In this document: positions 1-7,400 of the stretch, piece by piece
Position numbering within the stretch: position 1 is the first letter of the stretch
Layout of the letters: each line of letters opens with the position of its first letter
Assembly: GCA_964418325.1 (NCBI GenBank)
Contig: CAYQLC010000005.1
Coordinates: 10,089 to 74,088 of the forward strand
Direction of reading: 5' to 3'
DNA length: 64,000 bases
Origin: IMCC26077 sp964418325
Lineage (GTDB): Bacteria > Actinomycetota > Actinomycetes > Nanopelagicales > Nanopelagicaceae
Translations under genes and position numbers: made by a program
Notes under the pieces: model-generated
The model's input: only the letters and a program-made list of their open reading frames with translations
The model's database searches: none
What the model was told of the DNA's origin: nothing

Positions 1-563
1 AAGCTGGCGTCAATTACGGAGCTGCAACACGTCCTGCACAACTAGAAATTATCAAACGACATGTTGATGATGCCATGCGCCATGGCGAAGTTATTATTGG
101 CGGTCGGGACTCGGTAGGTGAACGTTTTGTTGAGCCAATAATTATCACTAATGTTCCTGAAGATGCGCCCTCTATGCGCGAAGAAACTTTCGGCCCAGTA
201 CTCTTGGTGAATACCGTTCAGGATATGAATGAAGCGATACAAAAAGCCAATGACACTCCCTTTGGTCTTGCCGCTTCAGTCTGGTCGAGGCGAAATGGTG
301 AGCAGATTGCCGCTCAATTGCACTGTGGGATGGTCTCTATCAACTCAGTCTTTACCTTTGCCGCGATGGGTTCGATGCCTTTTGGTGGTGTAAAAGAGAG
401 CGGCATGGGGCGCATTCACGGTCCTGAGGGATTACTTGAATTCACCTATCCTCGGTCAGTCGTCAAGCCTCGATTTAACCTTCCTTTGGAATTCACCTCC
501 TTCAAACGCACTAGTTTCGCCGATAAAGTCATCACAACCTTGAGTAGAATTAAACACAAATGA
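1..563 (+). CDS. aldehyde dehydrogenase, C-terminal part (5' end outside window)
   Basis: The last ~187 residues of an NAD(P)-dependent aldehyde dehydrogenase; the reading frame is open from the first base. The segment ETFGPVLLV and the late motif FGGVKESGMGRIHG, followed by EFTYPRSV, are typical of the C-terminal half of the superfamily, which oxidises aldehydes to carboxylic acids. The catalytic Cys and the cofactor-binding half lie upstream of the window, so the substrate cannot be judged. The tail after the family core is basic and partly hydrophobic. The stop codon overlaps the start of the next gene (ATGA), so the two are probably co-translated. Confidence 0.9.
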   Translation, partial: AGVNYGAATRPAQLEIIKRHVDDAMRHGEVIIGGRDSVGERFVEPIIITNVPEDAPSMREETFGPVLLVNTVQDMNEAIQKANDTPFGLAASVWSRRNGEQIAAQLHCGMVSINSVFTFAAMGSMPFGGVKESGMGRIHGPEGLLEFTYPRSVVKPRFNLPLEFTSFKRTSFADKVITTLSRIKHK

Positions 564-2311
564 AAGTAAAACGAGGGACTCTCTCACGTAAATCACTCTA
601 TTCCGCTCTCGTTGCGCTATTAGCTGTGATGGCTACCAGTTTGCCTAGTAACGGCGCATCAATTTTCGATTTACTCCCCGATGGTCCAGCTACTCCGGGA
701 TACCTTGGATTTACTTTCGAAGAAACTCGTCCCGGCTTAGGTCAATTAGTTTCGGTGATCAATAGCAACGTAGTCCGTAAAGATAAGAATGACGTGGGCG
801 GAATGTATCTCTGTTCTTCCATGGACGACCCAGAGTGTGCAAAAGGCGCATATGTCAACGCTCAATTACTCCTACCGCCCTGTTCCAATGCAGCCCAGCG
901 CATGTGTGTTGAAGCGCTCGCCCTCGCCACTGGAACCGCTCCTCTAGAAAATGCAAAGTTAGAGCGAGAGGTAGCAGGTCCGCGCACTCCAGCAGACCCA
1001 GTGACTGGCCTTCCCGCTGGTGGTGGACCGAGTCTTTGGAGTTCTCCAACGGTGACCAACAAAGCCGGCACAAAAACCTATGGCGTATCGGTTCGAGTGA
1101 TGTACTTTCAAAATCGGGAAGGAAGCGGAAGCGCTAGCAAGCGAAACGCACCGATCTCTCTTCAGTCGATGCGAGTTGATGTCTTTCCTGTTGAAGTTAT
1201 CAGTGGTGACTACTCACCTCTTGAGACATACGCCAGCGTTAATCCAGATGGTGGTGCTACCTACGGAGTGCGAGCAAGCGGAAATAGTAAAGGTTTCTAC
1301 TCAGATGCAGCATGGCTAGATGATGGTAGTTACGGAAAGTCCGTTGATTTCGCAGACGACACCCGGGCCGCGCTCACCCTCCGCATGGGAAGTGAGATGA
1401 CTGGATGGCTTTATGGTCGACTTAAAGATGTCAAAGTTGATGTGACTCCGCTGGATAACAAATTTAACAAAATCACCATCGAAGGTGCACCAGTAGCGGC
1501 ACCCGGCGCTTACGGAATCATCAAGAAGAGTGAATTGAAGAACTATCCTGCAATAGATGCACGGATACGACTTGGCAGTAATGATTTTGGCTATAACGAG
1601 ATGGTTAATTCACCTGGATCCCGGGGGCTTGGTTACAGCCCAGTGGGAAATTTCACAGACTTCGCTGCCTTTGAGCCAATTCTCAAAACTATGCCAGGTG
1701 CCCGTGCACAATGGCTTATTCAGTCTGGCGCCAGCGCTAATGGATATCAACCACAAGTTACCGAAAGGTGCTTTCAAGATAAAACAAAACTTCTCGGTAT
1801 TGTTACGACCAATGCATTGATTTATGAAAACGGCGCACCTGAATTTAAAGATGGCACTCTCAATTACAAAGTCGCGGGTCTACACCATCTAGCAGATGGA
1901 GTGACGCTCACTCGTGGTACTTATGATCTAGCCATTCGAAGTGAGACAGCTCGATGTGTCTATGGATTTTCTAATGCACCATTCCAGGCCTCAATTTCCG
2001 TTATCGGCTCAGATGGTCAAGAGCAGACAATTGCTACTGAAAGCGTCCGCGAAGATGCCAAACGTGAATGGCTATTTCTCTCAGCTCAGAACTTCACCTT
2101 CTCTTCCCCTGTCATCAAAGTTAAGTTGACTCAAGAAAAGACATTAACTCCAGCCAAACCCACTAATAGTTCTGCATCCGCGGCAAGCACAACAGTTGCA
2201 CCTGCGGCAAAGAAAGCTTCTACCAAGTCGATTTCTTGCGTTAAAGGAAAATTGGTTCGCAAAATATCTGGTACAAACCCAAAATGTCCGGCCGGGTTTA
2301 AGAAGCGCTAG
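560..2311 (+). CDS. large secreted protein of unknown function, paralogue 1 of 3
   Basis: A 583-residue protein I do not recognise. It has an N-terminal signal peptide (basic MKVKRG, then a hydrophobic stretch ending near residue 33). A Cys-rich patch around residues 83-117 contains LCSSMDDPEC, a GGGPSLWSS motif lies near residue 154, and MTGWLYGRL near 280. A predicted beta-rich region ends in FTFSSPVIKVKL. A Ser/Ala-rich linker leads to a basic tail with two Cys (ISCVKGKL...NPKCPAGFKKR). Two other genes here (7401-9218 and 46808-48550, both minus) share these landmarks in the same order. It overlaps the aldehyde dehydrogenase stop by 4 bp. Role unknown; a surface or cell-wall protein is an inference from the signal peptide and basic tail. 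Confidence 0.85.
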   Translation: MKVKRGTLSRKSLYSALVALLAVMATSLPSNGASIFDLLPDGPATPGYLGFTFEETRPGLGQLVSVINSNVVRKDKNDVGGMYLCSSMDDPECAKGAYVNAQLLLPPCSNAAQRMCVEALALATGTAPLENAKLEREVAGPRTPADPVTGLPAGGGPSLWSSPTVTNKAGTKTYGVSVRVMYFQNREGSGSASKRNAPISLQSMRVDVFPVEVISGDYSPLETYASVNPDGGATYGVRASGNSKGFYSDAAWLDDGSYGKSVDFADDTRAALTLRMGSEMTGWLYGRLKDVKVDVTPLDNKFNKITIEGAPVAAPGAYGIIKKSELKNYPAIDARIRLGSNDFGYNEMVNSPGSRGLGYSPVGNFTDFAAFEPILKTMPGARAQWLIQSGASANGYQPQVTERCFQDKTKLLGIVTTNALIYENGAPEFKDGTLNYKVAGLHHLADGVTLTRGTYDLAIRSETARCVYGFSNAPFQASISVIGSDGQEQTIATESVREDAKREWLFLSAQNFTFSSPVIKVKLTQEKTLTPAKPTNSSASAASTTVAPAAKKASTKSISCVKGKLVRKISGTNPKCPAGFKKR

Positions 2312-2321
2312 TTAACTTCTG

Positions 2322-2633
2322 CTAATAACGCGGAGCATTACGAGTACGTTCAATCTTTGGCCCACGTTTATTCCGCGAATTCCAACAAGGTGTATGCCAA
2401 TGCCTGCGAGTTTCCGGATCTTCAGTTGGCCACGAGACGATATGTGGAGTTGCAGTTCTTATTTCATGATCGCATCCAGGGCATCGATACACTTTTGTTG
2501 AACTTGCACCAGTAAGTGAACGCACCGTAAATCCATCCTCTTCCCACTCATTTGATGGGCGGGGTTCGCGCTCGGACCCTGCGCTTTCATCAGGACGCGA
2601 TGCTTTCGAACGGTAGTTCTTTCGTGGGCTCAC
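2322..2633 (-). CDS. conserved actinobacterial small zinc-ribbon-like protein
   Basis: A protein of about 103 residues. Its C-terminal half carries YRCPGCDHEIRTATPHIV, then RRHWHTPCW, and ends in RTRNAPRY. The CxxC plus HxxC pattern suggests a metal-binding knuckle. I recall proteins with this core and the same terminal sequence from many Actinobacteria, usually named hypothetical or (without clear reason) ATP/GTP-binding. The start is uncertain: the frame is open further upstream, but conservation begins near GTG at 2633. It lies 10 bp from the convergent secreted-protein gene and is divergent from the ABC transporter. Function unknown. Confidence 0.7.
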   Translation of the reverse strand: MSPRKNYRSKASRPDESAGSEREPRPSNEWEEDGFTVRSLTGASSTKVYRCPGCDHEIRTATPHIVSWPTEDPETRRHWHTPCWNSRNKRGPKIERTRNAPRY

Positions 2634-2686
2634 TTCACTATTTTCGCAGGAAACTCTCGGTAATTCTCGATAAATGATGGGGATAG

Positions 2687-2692
2687 TAAGGT
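2687..2692 (+). promoter_or_regulatory. putative -10 box (TAAGGT) for leaderless ABC transporter mRNA
   Basis: TAAGGT fits the actinobacterial TANNNT consensus and sits 6 nt before the GTG at 2699, the spacing expected if transcription begins at the start codon. No clear -35 box was identified. Confidence 0.45.
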
Positions 2693-2698
2693 GTCTAT

Positions 2699-3595
2699 GT
2701 GAATCAGCTCCATCAGAGCAACCAGGCAGCGCAACGTACACATGCCATCATGGTGCGCGGCCTGACTAAGTCGTACCGCAATGGAAAAGGCGTGCTTGTT
2801 GAGGCAGTAAAGGGCATTGACCTTGAGGTTGCCACTGGCGAAATCTTCGCACTCCTTGGGCCAAATGGTGCGGGGAAAACTAGCACCATCGAGATTCTTG
2901 AAGGGTATCGAAAGCGTGATGGTGGAGAGCTCTCTGTGCTCGGTGAAGATCCTGCTCAAACCAATCTGCCCGCGTGGCGGAATCGAGTTGGCATCGTCTT
3001 GCAATCTACGAAAGATGCCGCTGATCTCTCCGTGGTCGAGATACTCAGCCATTTTGCTAGGTACTACTCCAAACCCCGCGATGTCGACGAAGTGATTTCA
3101 GCAGTGGGGCTGCAGGAGAAGCGCAATGCTCGAGGAGAACACCTCTCTGGTGGACAGCGGCGTCGTTTAGATGTTGCTCTCGGGATCATTGGTAATCCCG
3201 AGCTGCTCTTTCTCGATGAGCCAACAACTGGATTTGACCCAGAAGCGCGTCGCTCATTCTGGGATTTGATTCGCTCGCTCCGTGCAGCTGGTACGACTAT
3301 TTTGATGAGCACTCACTACCTCGATGAGGCCGAGGCTCTCGCAGATCGAGTGGCTGTTATGAACCATGGAGTGATTGTTGATTGTGCAACGGCTGAGAAG
3401 TTGGGTGGCCGTGATCGTGAAAAGGTGAATGTGCGTTGGCGTGAAAATGGCGCGCTCCACCAGGAGTTAACTGATGCACCAACAGAATTCGTTAGAGCAC
3501 TCACAGCACGAATTCCAGGAGAGATTGCTGAACTCACAGTGGTACGTCCTACCTTGGAAGAAATTTACCTTCAAATGATTGGCGGCCAAGCGTGA
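2699..3595 (+). CDS. ABC transporter ATP-binding protein (ABC-2 exporter type)
   Basis: A 298-residue ATPase of the DrrA/CcmA-like group. It has Walker A GPNGAGKTS (near residue 59), signature LSGGQRRR (near 149), Walker B LLFLDEPTTGFDP (near 169) and a switch His in MSTHYLDEAEALADR. The C-terminal ~80 residues form the extension common in ABC-2 exporters. It would energise export by the permease that follows, with which it overlaps by 4 bp (GTGA). Start GTG 2699 fits a leaderless transcript; an internal ATG at 2750 lies just before the conserved core and is the alternative. The substrate is unknown; linkage to a secreted Lys-rich protein is the only hint. Confidence 0.9.
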   Translation: MNQLHQSNQAAQRTHAIMVRGLTKSYRNGKGVLVEAVKGIDLEVATGEIFALLGPNGAGKTSTIEILEGYRKRDGGELSVLGEDPAQTNLPAWRNRVGIVLQSTKDAADLSVVEILSHFARYYSKPRDVDEVISAVGLQEKRNARGEHLSGGQRRRLDVALGIIGNPELLFLDEPTTGFDPEARRSFWDLIRSLRAAGTTILMSTHYLDEAEALADRVAVMNHGVIVDCATAEKLGGRDREKVNVRWRENGALHQELTDAPTEFVRALTARIPGEIAELTVVRPTLEEIYLQMIGGQA

Positions 3596-4395
3596 GCCAA
3601 GAAATGAAACAACCTGGAGTTATTGCGATTGGATTTGCCCGCGGCGCGTTAGAAATTAAACAATTTATGCGCCAGCGGGAGAGCGTAGTCTTCACGCTCC
3701 TCTTTCCGATACTTCTTCTCTTTATCTTCGGTTCAGTTTTCAAAGATGAAATTGCCCCAGGAGTTACCTTTAGTCAGTACTTCGTCGCTGGCATGATTGC
3801 CTCAGGTTTGGTAAACACCGGCTTTCAGCAACTTGCAATCACCATTCCTATGGAACGAGATGACGGAACACTTAAACGACTCCGTGGCACCCCAGCGCCA
3901 ACCGCCTCCTATTTCATCGGAAAAGTAATTCTGGTATTTGTTAGCATGATCATTCAGGTCGGATTATTGCTCGCTTTTGGAGTTGCGCTCTATGGCATAT
4001 CACTGCCAACTAGCGCAGATAAATGGTTAACCTTGGCTTGGGTGATGTTCTTAGGGATAACAAGTTCTACCATTCTCGGAATCGCATTCTCAGTCGTACC
4101 CAAAAGCGGTCGAGGTGCATCGGCCGTGGTCTCACCAATCGTCATTATTCTGCAATTCTTTAGCGGGGTCTTCTTCGTCTTCACCCAACTTCCCACGTGG
4201 ATGCAAAACTTCGCCGCACTCTTCCCACTTAAGTGGCTGACCCAAGGGGTCCGCTCGGTATTCCTCCCTGATTCATTTGCTGCTCAAGAGGTAGCAAAAA
4301 GCTGGGAACATGGTCGCACAGCTCTCGTGCTCACTGCCTGGTTAATAGCAGGGTTCTTCATCGCGATAAAAACCTTCCGCTGGGAGCGAACATGA
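3592..4395 (+). CDS. ABC-2 type permease
   Basis: A 267-residue membrane protein with about six hydrophobic segments and the ABC-2 permease layout: an N-terminal cytosolic stretch, a first membrane span ending FGSVF, an extracellular loop, then five spans. It retains the ERDDGTLKRLRGTP motif between spans 2 and 3, the usual coupling region of DrrB-like permeases. It starts with GTG overlapping the ATPase stop by 4 bp and ends in an ATGA overlap with the next gene, so the three form one transcription unit. Probably exports a lipid, drug or small molecule. Confidence 0.88.
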   Translation: MSQEMKQPGVIAIGFARGALEIKQFMRQRESVVFTLLFPILLLFIFGSVFKDEIAPGVTFSQYFVAGMIASGLVNTGFQQLAITIPMERDDGTLKRLRGTPAPTASYFIGKVILVFVSMIIQVGLLLAFGVALYGISLPTSADKWLTLAWVMFLGITSSTILGIAFSVVPKSGRGASAVVSPIVIILQFFSGVFFVFTQLPTWMQNFAALFPLKWLTQGVRSVFLPDSFAAQEVAKSWEHGRTALVLTAWLIAGFFIAIKTFRWERT

Positions 4396-5180
4396 AAAAC
4401 CGGTTGCGCTCCTTCGGTAGCGTGCTGGCGCTCCTTCTGCTCTCCGCTACGACAACCTTCGCCATTTCTCCCACTGCAAATGCTGCAAATAATCCACAAC
4501 CAAAAGCCTCTCCTTCGGCCAAAAAGAAAGAGGTGACAAAAAAGAAAGCGCCACAGAAAAAGGTCCAGAAAAAAGTCAAGAAAAAGGTCCAGAAAAAAAC
4601 TGAGAAAAAACCAAAGAAAAAACCTCGCAAGATTTCCAGACCTATTCCATCACCTTCACCGAAGTGGCCACCAAAAGGTTTCCGAGAGATTGATGGCGTC
4701 TACATCTCAACTCCAAAGAGTGAACGTGAACTTGTCGGCGTACTCAGCGCAAAGACCACATTGTTAAGTGAGATTAAAGCATGCGAAGAGCGAGTCTGTG
4801 CAGTTATTTATGTCGCATCTCAAACCAAATGCAAGTGGTGGGAAGTCCAATCAATTGTGATCGGCCGATATGCAGATGTTCTTGGTAATTTGCGAACTCT
4901 TGCTAAAGGGACCAAAGCCAAAGAGCGTAAGACCATCATTCTGATTAGCAAGGAACCTGTTGAGGATTATGCAGAAATCCTCAATATGAAAGCTTTCTGC
5001 CGAAATGACGCTGTGGCAGGAAAGATCCCCAGTAATACCTTTACGCCAAATCCTGCTCTAGCAGCAACTCCCGCTGCGACACCGACGCAATCCCCTCCAG
5101 TCGCACCAAATCCCACTGCATCTCCTGCTGGCTCTCCCGCTGCATCTCCTGCTGGCTCTCCCGCTGCCACTGCAGGCTAA
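4392..5180 (+). CDS. secreted Lys/Pro-rich protein of unknown function
   Basis: A 262-residue protein with a signal peptide (hydrophobic LALLLLSATTTFA, ANA cleavage-like site near residue 33). A ~45-residue segment then consists largely of Lys, Gln and Val with KK repeats. A globular core (about residues 95-210) has four Cys. The tail is low-complexity Ala/Ser/Pro (SPAGSPAASPAGSP), encoded by two perfect 24-bp repeats at 5118-5165. The Lys-rich stretch would bind polyanions such as teichoic acid or nucleic acid (inference). It overlaps the permease by 4 bp, so it is probably made together with the exporter. I do not recognise the core domain. Confidence 0.8.
   Translation: MKNRLRSFGSVLALLLLSATTTFAISPTANAANNPQPKASPSAKKKEVTKKKAPQKKVQKKVKKKVQKKTEKKPKKKPRKISRPIPSPSPKWPPKGFREIDGVYISTPKSERELVGVLSAKTTLLSEIKACEERVCAVIYVASQTKCKWWEVQSIVIGRYADVLGNLRTLAKGTKAKERKTIILISKEPVEDYAEILNMKAFCRNDAVAGKIPSNTFTPNPALAATPAATPTQSPPVAPNPTASPAGSPAASPAGSPAATAG
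5118..5165 (+). repeat. two perfect 24-bp tandem repeats inside the Lys-rich protein gene
   Basis: The unit begins GCATCTCCTG and ends CTCTCCCGCT, is repeated exactly twice and is in frame (8 codons each, ASPAGSPA). A change in copy number would lengthen or shorten the Ala/Ser/Pro tail without a frameshift. Confidence 0.9.
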
Positions 5181-5192
5181 GCCCTCATCATT

Positions 5193-5198
5193 TATCCT
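5193..5198 (+). promoter_or_regulatory. putative -10 box (TATCCT), leaderless
   Basis: TATCCT lies 7 nt before the ATG at 5206, and no Shine-Dalgarno sequence is present between them. Confidence 0.45.
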
Positions 5199-5205
5199 TT
5201 GACCC

Positions 5206-5529
5206 ATGCTTGGTGGAATAAACAATCAACTCTTCTTACAAGGCTTTGGCGGCTTCTTCGCGTTGTTGATTTTGATTCCATTATTGAGATGGACTTTTTC
5301 GCGTGGTAAATCCCATGTGGCACGGCCAGCTAAGAGTGGCAATAGTGATGAGTACGGTCTGCTAGTTCCCGTTAGCCGTCCTGCTAATTTCATTGAGGGT
5401 GAGATGGAACGGCAAAAGTTAGTGGAATCAAATATCCGCGCCAATCTTGTCCAGGCTAAAGATGGTATTGCGTTACTCGTCTTTCCAGAGGAGCTATCTG
5501 CCGCAAAGGCAATTCTTAACCAGAGGTAA
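5206..5529 (+). CDS. small single-span membrane protein, unknown function
   Basis: A 107-residue protein with one N-terminal hydrophobic span (about residues 10-28, GFGGFFALLILIPLLRW), followed by a basic stretch and a soluble domain of about 70 residues. I do not recognise the family. It sits where other actinobacteria also have a small membrane protein near the ATP synthase and cobalamin adenosyltransferase genes, but I cannot claim homology. The start is ATG 5206, with no ribosome-binding site but a TATCCT box 7 nt upstream. Its stop is 4 bp from the stop of the convergent adenosyltransferase gene. Confidence 0.7.
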   Translation: MLGGINNQLFLQGFGGFFALLILIPLLRWTFSRGKSHVARPAKSGNSDEYGLLVPVSRPANFIEGEMERQKLVESNIRANLVQAKDGIALLVFPEELSAAKAILNQR

Positions 5530-5533
5530 TCTG

Positions 5534-6106
5534 CTAGCGGTTAGCGCCTGGAACCCATAACTCATCGCCCACGCTCTTATTCTCATAACGTGCAAGCACG
5601 AAGAGCAGATCTGAAAGTCGATTGAGATATTTCGCGGTCAAAGGATTGACACCTGCGCCAAAAGCGTGAATCGCAGCCCAAGTGCATCGTTCAGCGCGAC
5701 GAACTACGGTGCGGGCGACGTGGAGTAACGCTGCTGCCGGAGTTCCTCCGGGAAGTACAAATGAGCGAAGTGGTGCAAGGTCAGTGTTGAAGTGATCAAT
5801 CTGCTCTTCCAGATGAGATATCTGTGATTCAAGGATACGTAGTTGCTCGTGTGGTGGGTTATCGACCATCGGAGTGCAAAGGTCGGCGCCCACATCGAAG
5901 AGATCATTTTGAATTCGCGTCAGCAGCTTCTGCACCTCAGGTGAAACCTCTGCCAGCGCGAGTACGACTCCGATACTGGAGTTGGCCTCGTCTACTGTCG
6001 CATACGCCTCAAGGCGCGGGTCGTTCTTAGAGGTTCGACTCATATCCCCTAGCGAGGTCGTGCCATCGTCACCGGTTTTTGTATAGATACGTGTCAGATT
6101 CACCAT
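5534..6106 (-). CDS. ATP:cob(I)alamin adenosyltransferase, PduO type
   Basis: A 190-residue enzyme that transfers the adenosyl group of ATP to cob(I)alamin to make adenosylcobalamin. It has the N-terminal nucleotide motif TKTGDDGTTSLGD (near residue 10) and the conserved helix VRRAERCTWAAIHAF, followed by NRLSDLLFVLARYEN, all standard for PduO-type enzymes. Length is normal. It is divergent from murA with only 27 bp between start codons, an arrangement also known in Mycobacterium (Rv1314c/murA). Both genes look leaderless. It implies at least one adenosylcobalamin-dependent enzyme elsewhere. Confidence 0.95.
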   Translation of the reverse strand: MVNLTRIYTKTGDDGTTSLGDMSRTSKNDPRLEAYATVDEANSSIGVVLALAEVSPEVQKLLTRIQNDLFDVGADLCTPMVDNPPHEQLRILESQISHLEEQIDHFNTDLAPLRSFVLPGGTPAAALLHVARTVVRRAERCTWAAIHAFGAGVNPLTAKYLNRLSDLLFVLARYENKSVGDELWVPGANR

Positions 6107-6112
6107 GCTCCT

Positions 6113-6118
6113 ACCTTA
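6113..6118 (-). promoter_or_regulatory. putative -10 box (TAAGGT) for the adenosyltransferase gene
   Basis: On the minus strand TAAGGT lies 6 nt before the ATG at 6106. An AGGAG follows but is only 1 nt from the ATG, too close to serve as a normal ribosome-binding site. Confidence 0.45.
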
Positions 6119-6122
6119 CGCT

Positions 6123-6128
6123 TAACCT
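6123..6128 (+). promoter_or_regulatory. putative -10 box (TAACCT) for murA, leaderless
   Basis: TAACCT lies 5 nt before the murA ATG at 6134. The divergent adenosyltransferase -10 box is 4 bp away on the other strand, so the two promoters are packed back to back. Confidence 0.45.
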
Positions 6129-6133
6129 CTACG

Positions 6134-7399
6134 ATGAACCACATGGAGCGATTTGAGGTCACTGGGGGCGCCCGTCTAGTGGGCGAGGTCCAGGTGCATG
6201 GCGCGAAGAATTCCATCCTCAAATTGATGGCTGCTGCCCTTTTAGCCCCAGGCGTACACCGACTTAGCAATGTTCCCTCAATTGCTGATGTATCCATCAT
6301 GGCTGAACTTCTGATACGCCTTGGCTGTCAAGTCTCCCATGATGAGAACTCATTAACCATGACCATTTCAGTTCCTGATCAATTAGAACATCGCGCGGAT
6401 TACGATCTCGTGCGCAAGATGCGCGCCTCAATCAACGTCCTTGGACCTTTACTCACGCGTACTGGTCGCGCAGAGGTAGCACTTCCTGGTGGCGATGCGA
6501 TTGGATCCCGTGGTCTCGATTTCCATATCAATGGATTAGAAGCCCTTGGTGCTCAGGTTAGTAACGAGCATGGTTACATCATTGCCACTGCCTCTGGCCG
6601 ACTTCGCGGCGCTGTCATTGAACTGGAATTCCCCAGCGTAGGTGCGACTGAAAATCTTTTGACCGCTGCAGTTCTGGCCCGCGGCGAAACAGTTATTGAT
6701 AATGCCGCTCGCGAACCAGACATCGTAGATTTAGGTATCTACTTACAGAAGATGGGCGCACAAATCACAGGGCTTGGTACATCAACAATCACGGTGAATG
6801 GCAGCGACTCCCTTCGCCCTGCAGACCATGAAGCGCTACCTGATCGAATTGTCACTGGAACCTGGGCTTTTGCTGCGACCATGACCCAAGGTGACATCAC
6901 TATTAACAATGCCAATCCTGATCACTTAGAAATTCCACTGGAAAAATTGGTCCTTTCTGGAGCGGTTGTCACCACCACACCTGGGGGCTTGCGAGTGCGA
7001 ATGGATCATCGCCCCAAGGCAATCGATGCGGTGACTCTTCCCTATCCTGGCTTTCCTACCGATTTACAGCCGATGATTGTTGCGCTAAATGCCATCGCCC
7101 AAGGCTCTGCCTTGGTAACTGAAAATGTCTTCGAAGGTCGATTTATGTTTATCAACGAACTTGTGCGACTAGGAGCGGACATCACAACAGATGGCCATCA
7201 CGCATTTATCAAAGGGCGAGAGATACTCTCCAGCGCACCAGTAGCTGCAACCGATATCAGGGCCGGGGCGGCGCTAGTTTTAGCCGCATTGGTCTGTGAC
7301 GGCACGACAATTATCGAAGAGATATTCCATGTTGATCGTGGCTATCCGATGTTTGACGAACAACTTCGTTCGTTGGGTGCCAATATCCAACGAATCTAG
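6134..7399 (+). CDS. murA: UDP-N-acetylglucosamine 1-carboxyvinyltransferase
   Basis: A 421-residue enzyme of normal length that catalyses the first committed step of peptidoglycan synthesis, transferring enolpyruvate from PEP to UDP-GlcNAc in the cytoplasm. The N-terminal GAKNSILKLMAAALL holds the substrate-binding Lys and Asn, and the C-terminal DIRAGAALVLAAL holds the conserved Arg. The catalytic-loop Cys (Cys115 in E. coli) is replaced by Asp121, seen in LPGGDAIGSRG (codon GAT at 6494-6496). The same replacement is known in Mycobacterium tuberculosis and Chlamydia and removes the fosfomycin target. ATG 6134 follows a TAACCT box by 5 nt. Its stop is 1 bp from the stop of the convergent secreted-protein gene. 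Confidence 0.97.
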   Translation: MNHMERFEVTGGARLVGEVQVHGAKNSILKLMAAALLAPGVHRLSNVPSIADVSIMAELLIRLGCQVSHDENSLTMTISVPDQLEHRADYDLVRKMRASINVLGPLLTRTGRAEVALPGGDAIGSRGLDFHINGLEALGAQVSNEHGYIIATASGRLRGAVIELEFPSVGATENLLTAAVLARGETVIDNAAREPDIVDLGIYLQKMGAQITGLGTSTITVNGSDSLRPADHEALPDRIVTGTWAFAATMTQGDITINNANPDHLEIPLEKLVLSGAVVTTTPGGLRVRMDHRPKAIDAVTLPYPGFPTDLQPMIVALNAIAQGSALVTENVFEGRFMFINELVRLGADITTDGHHAFIKGREILSSAPVAATDIRAGAALVLAALVCDGTTIIEEIFHVDRGYPMFDEQLRSLGANIQRI

Positions 7400-7400
7400 C

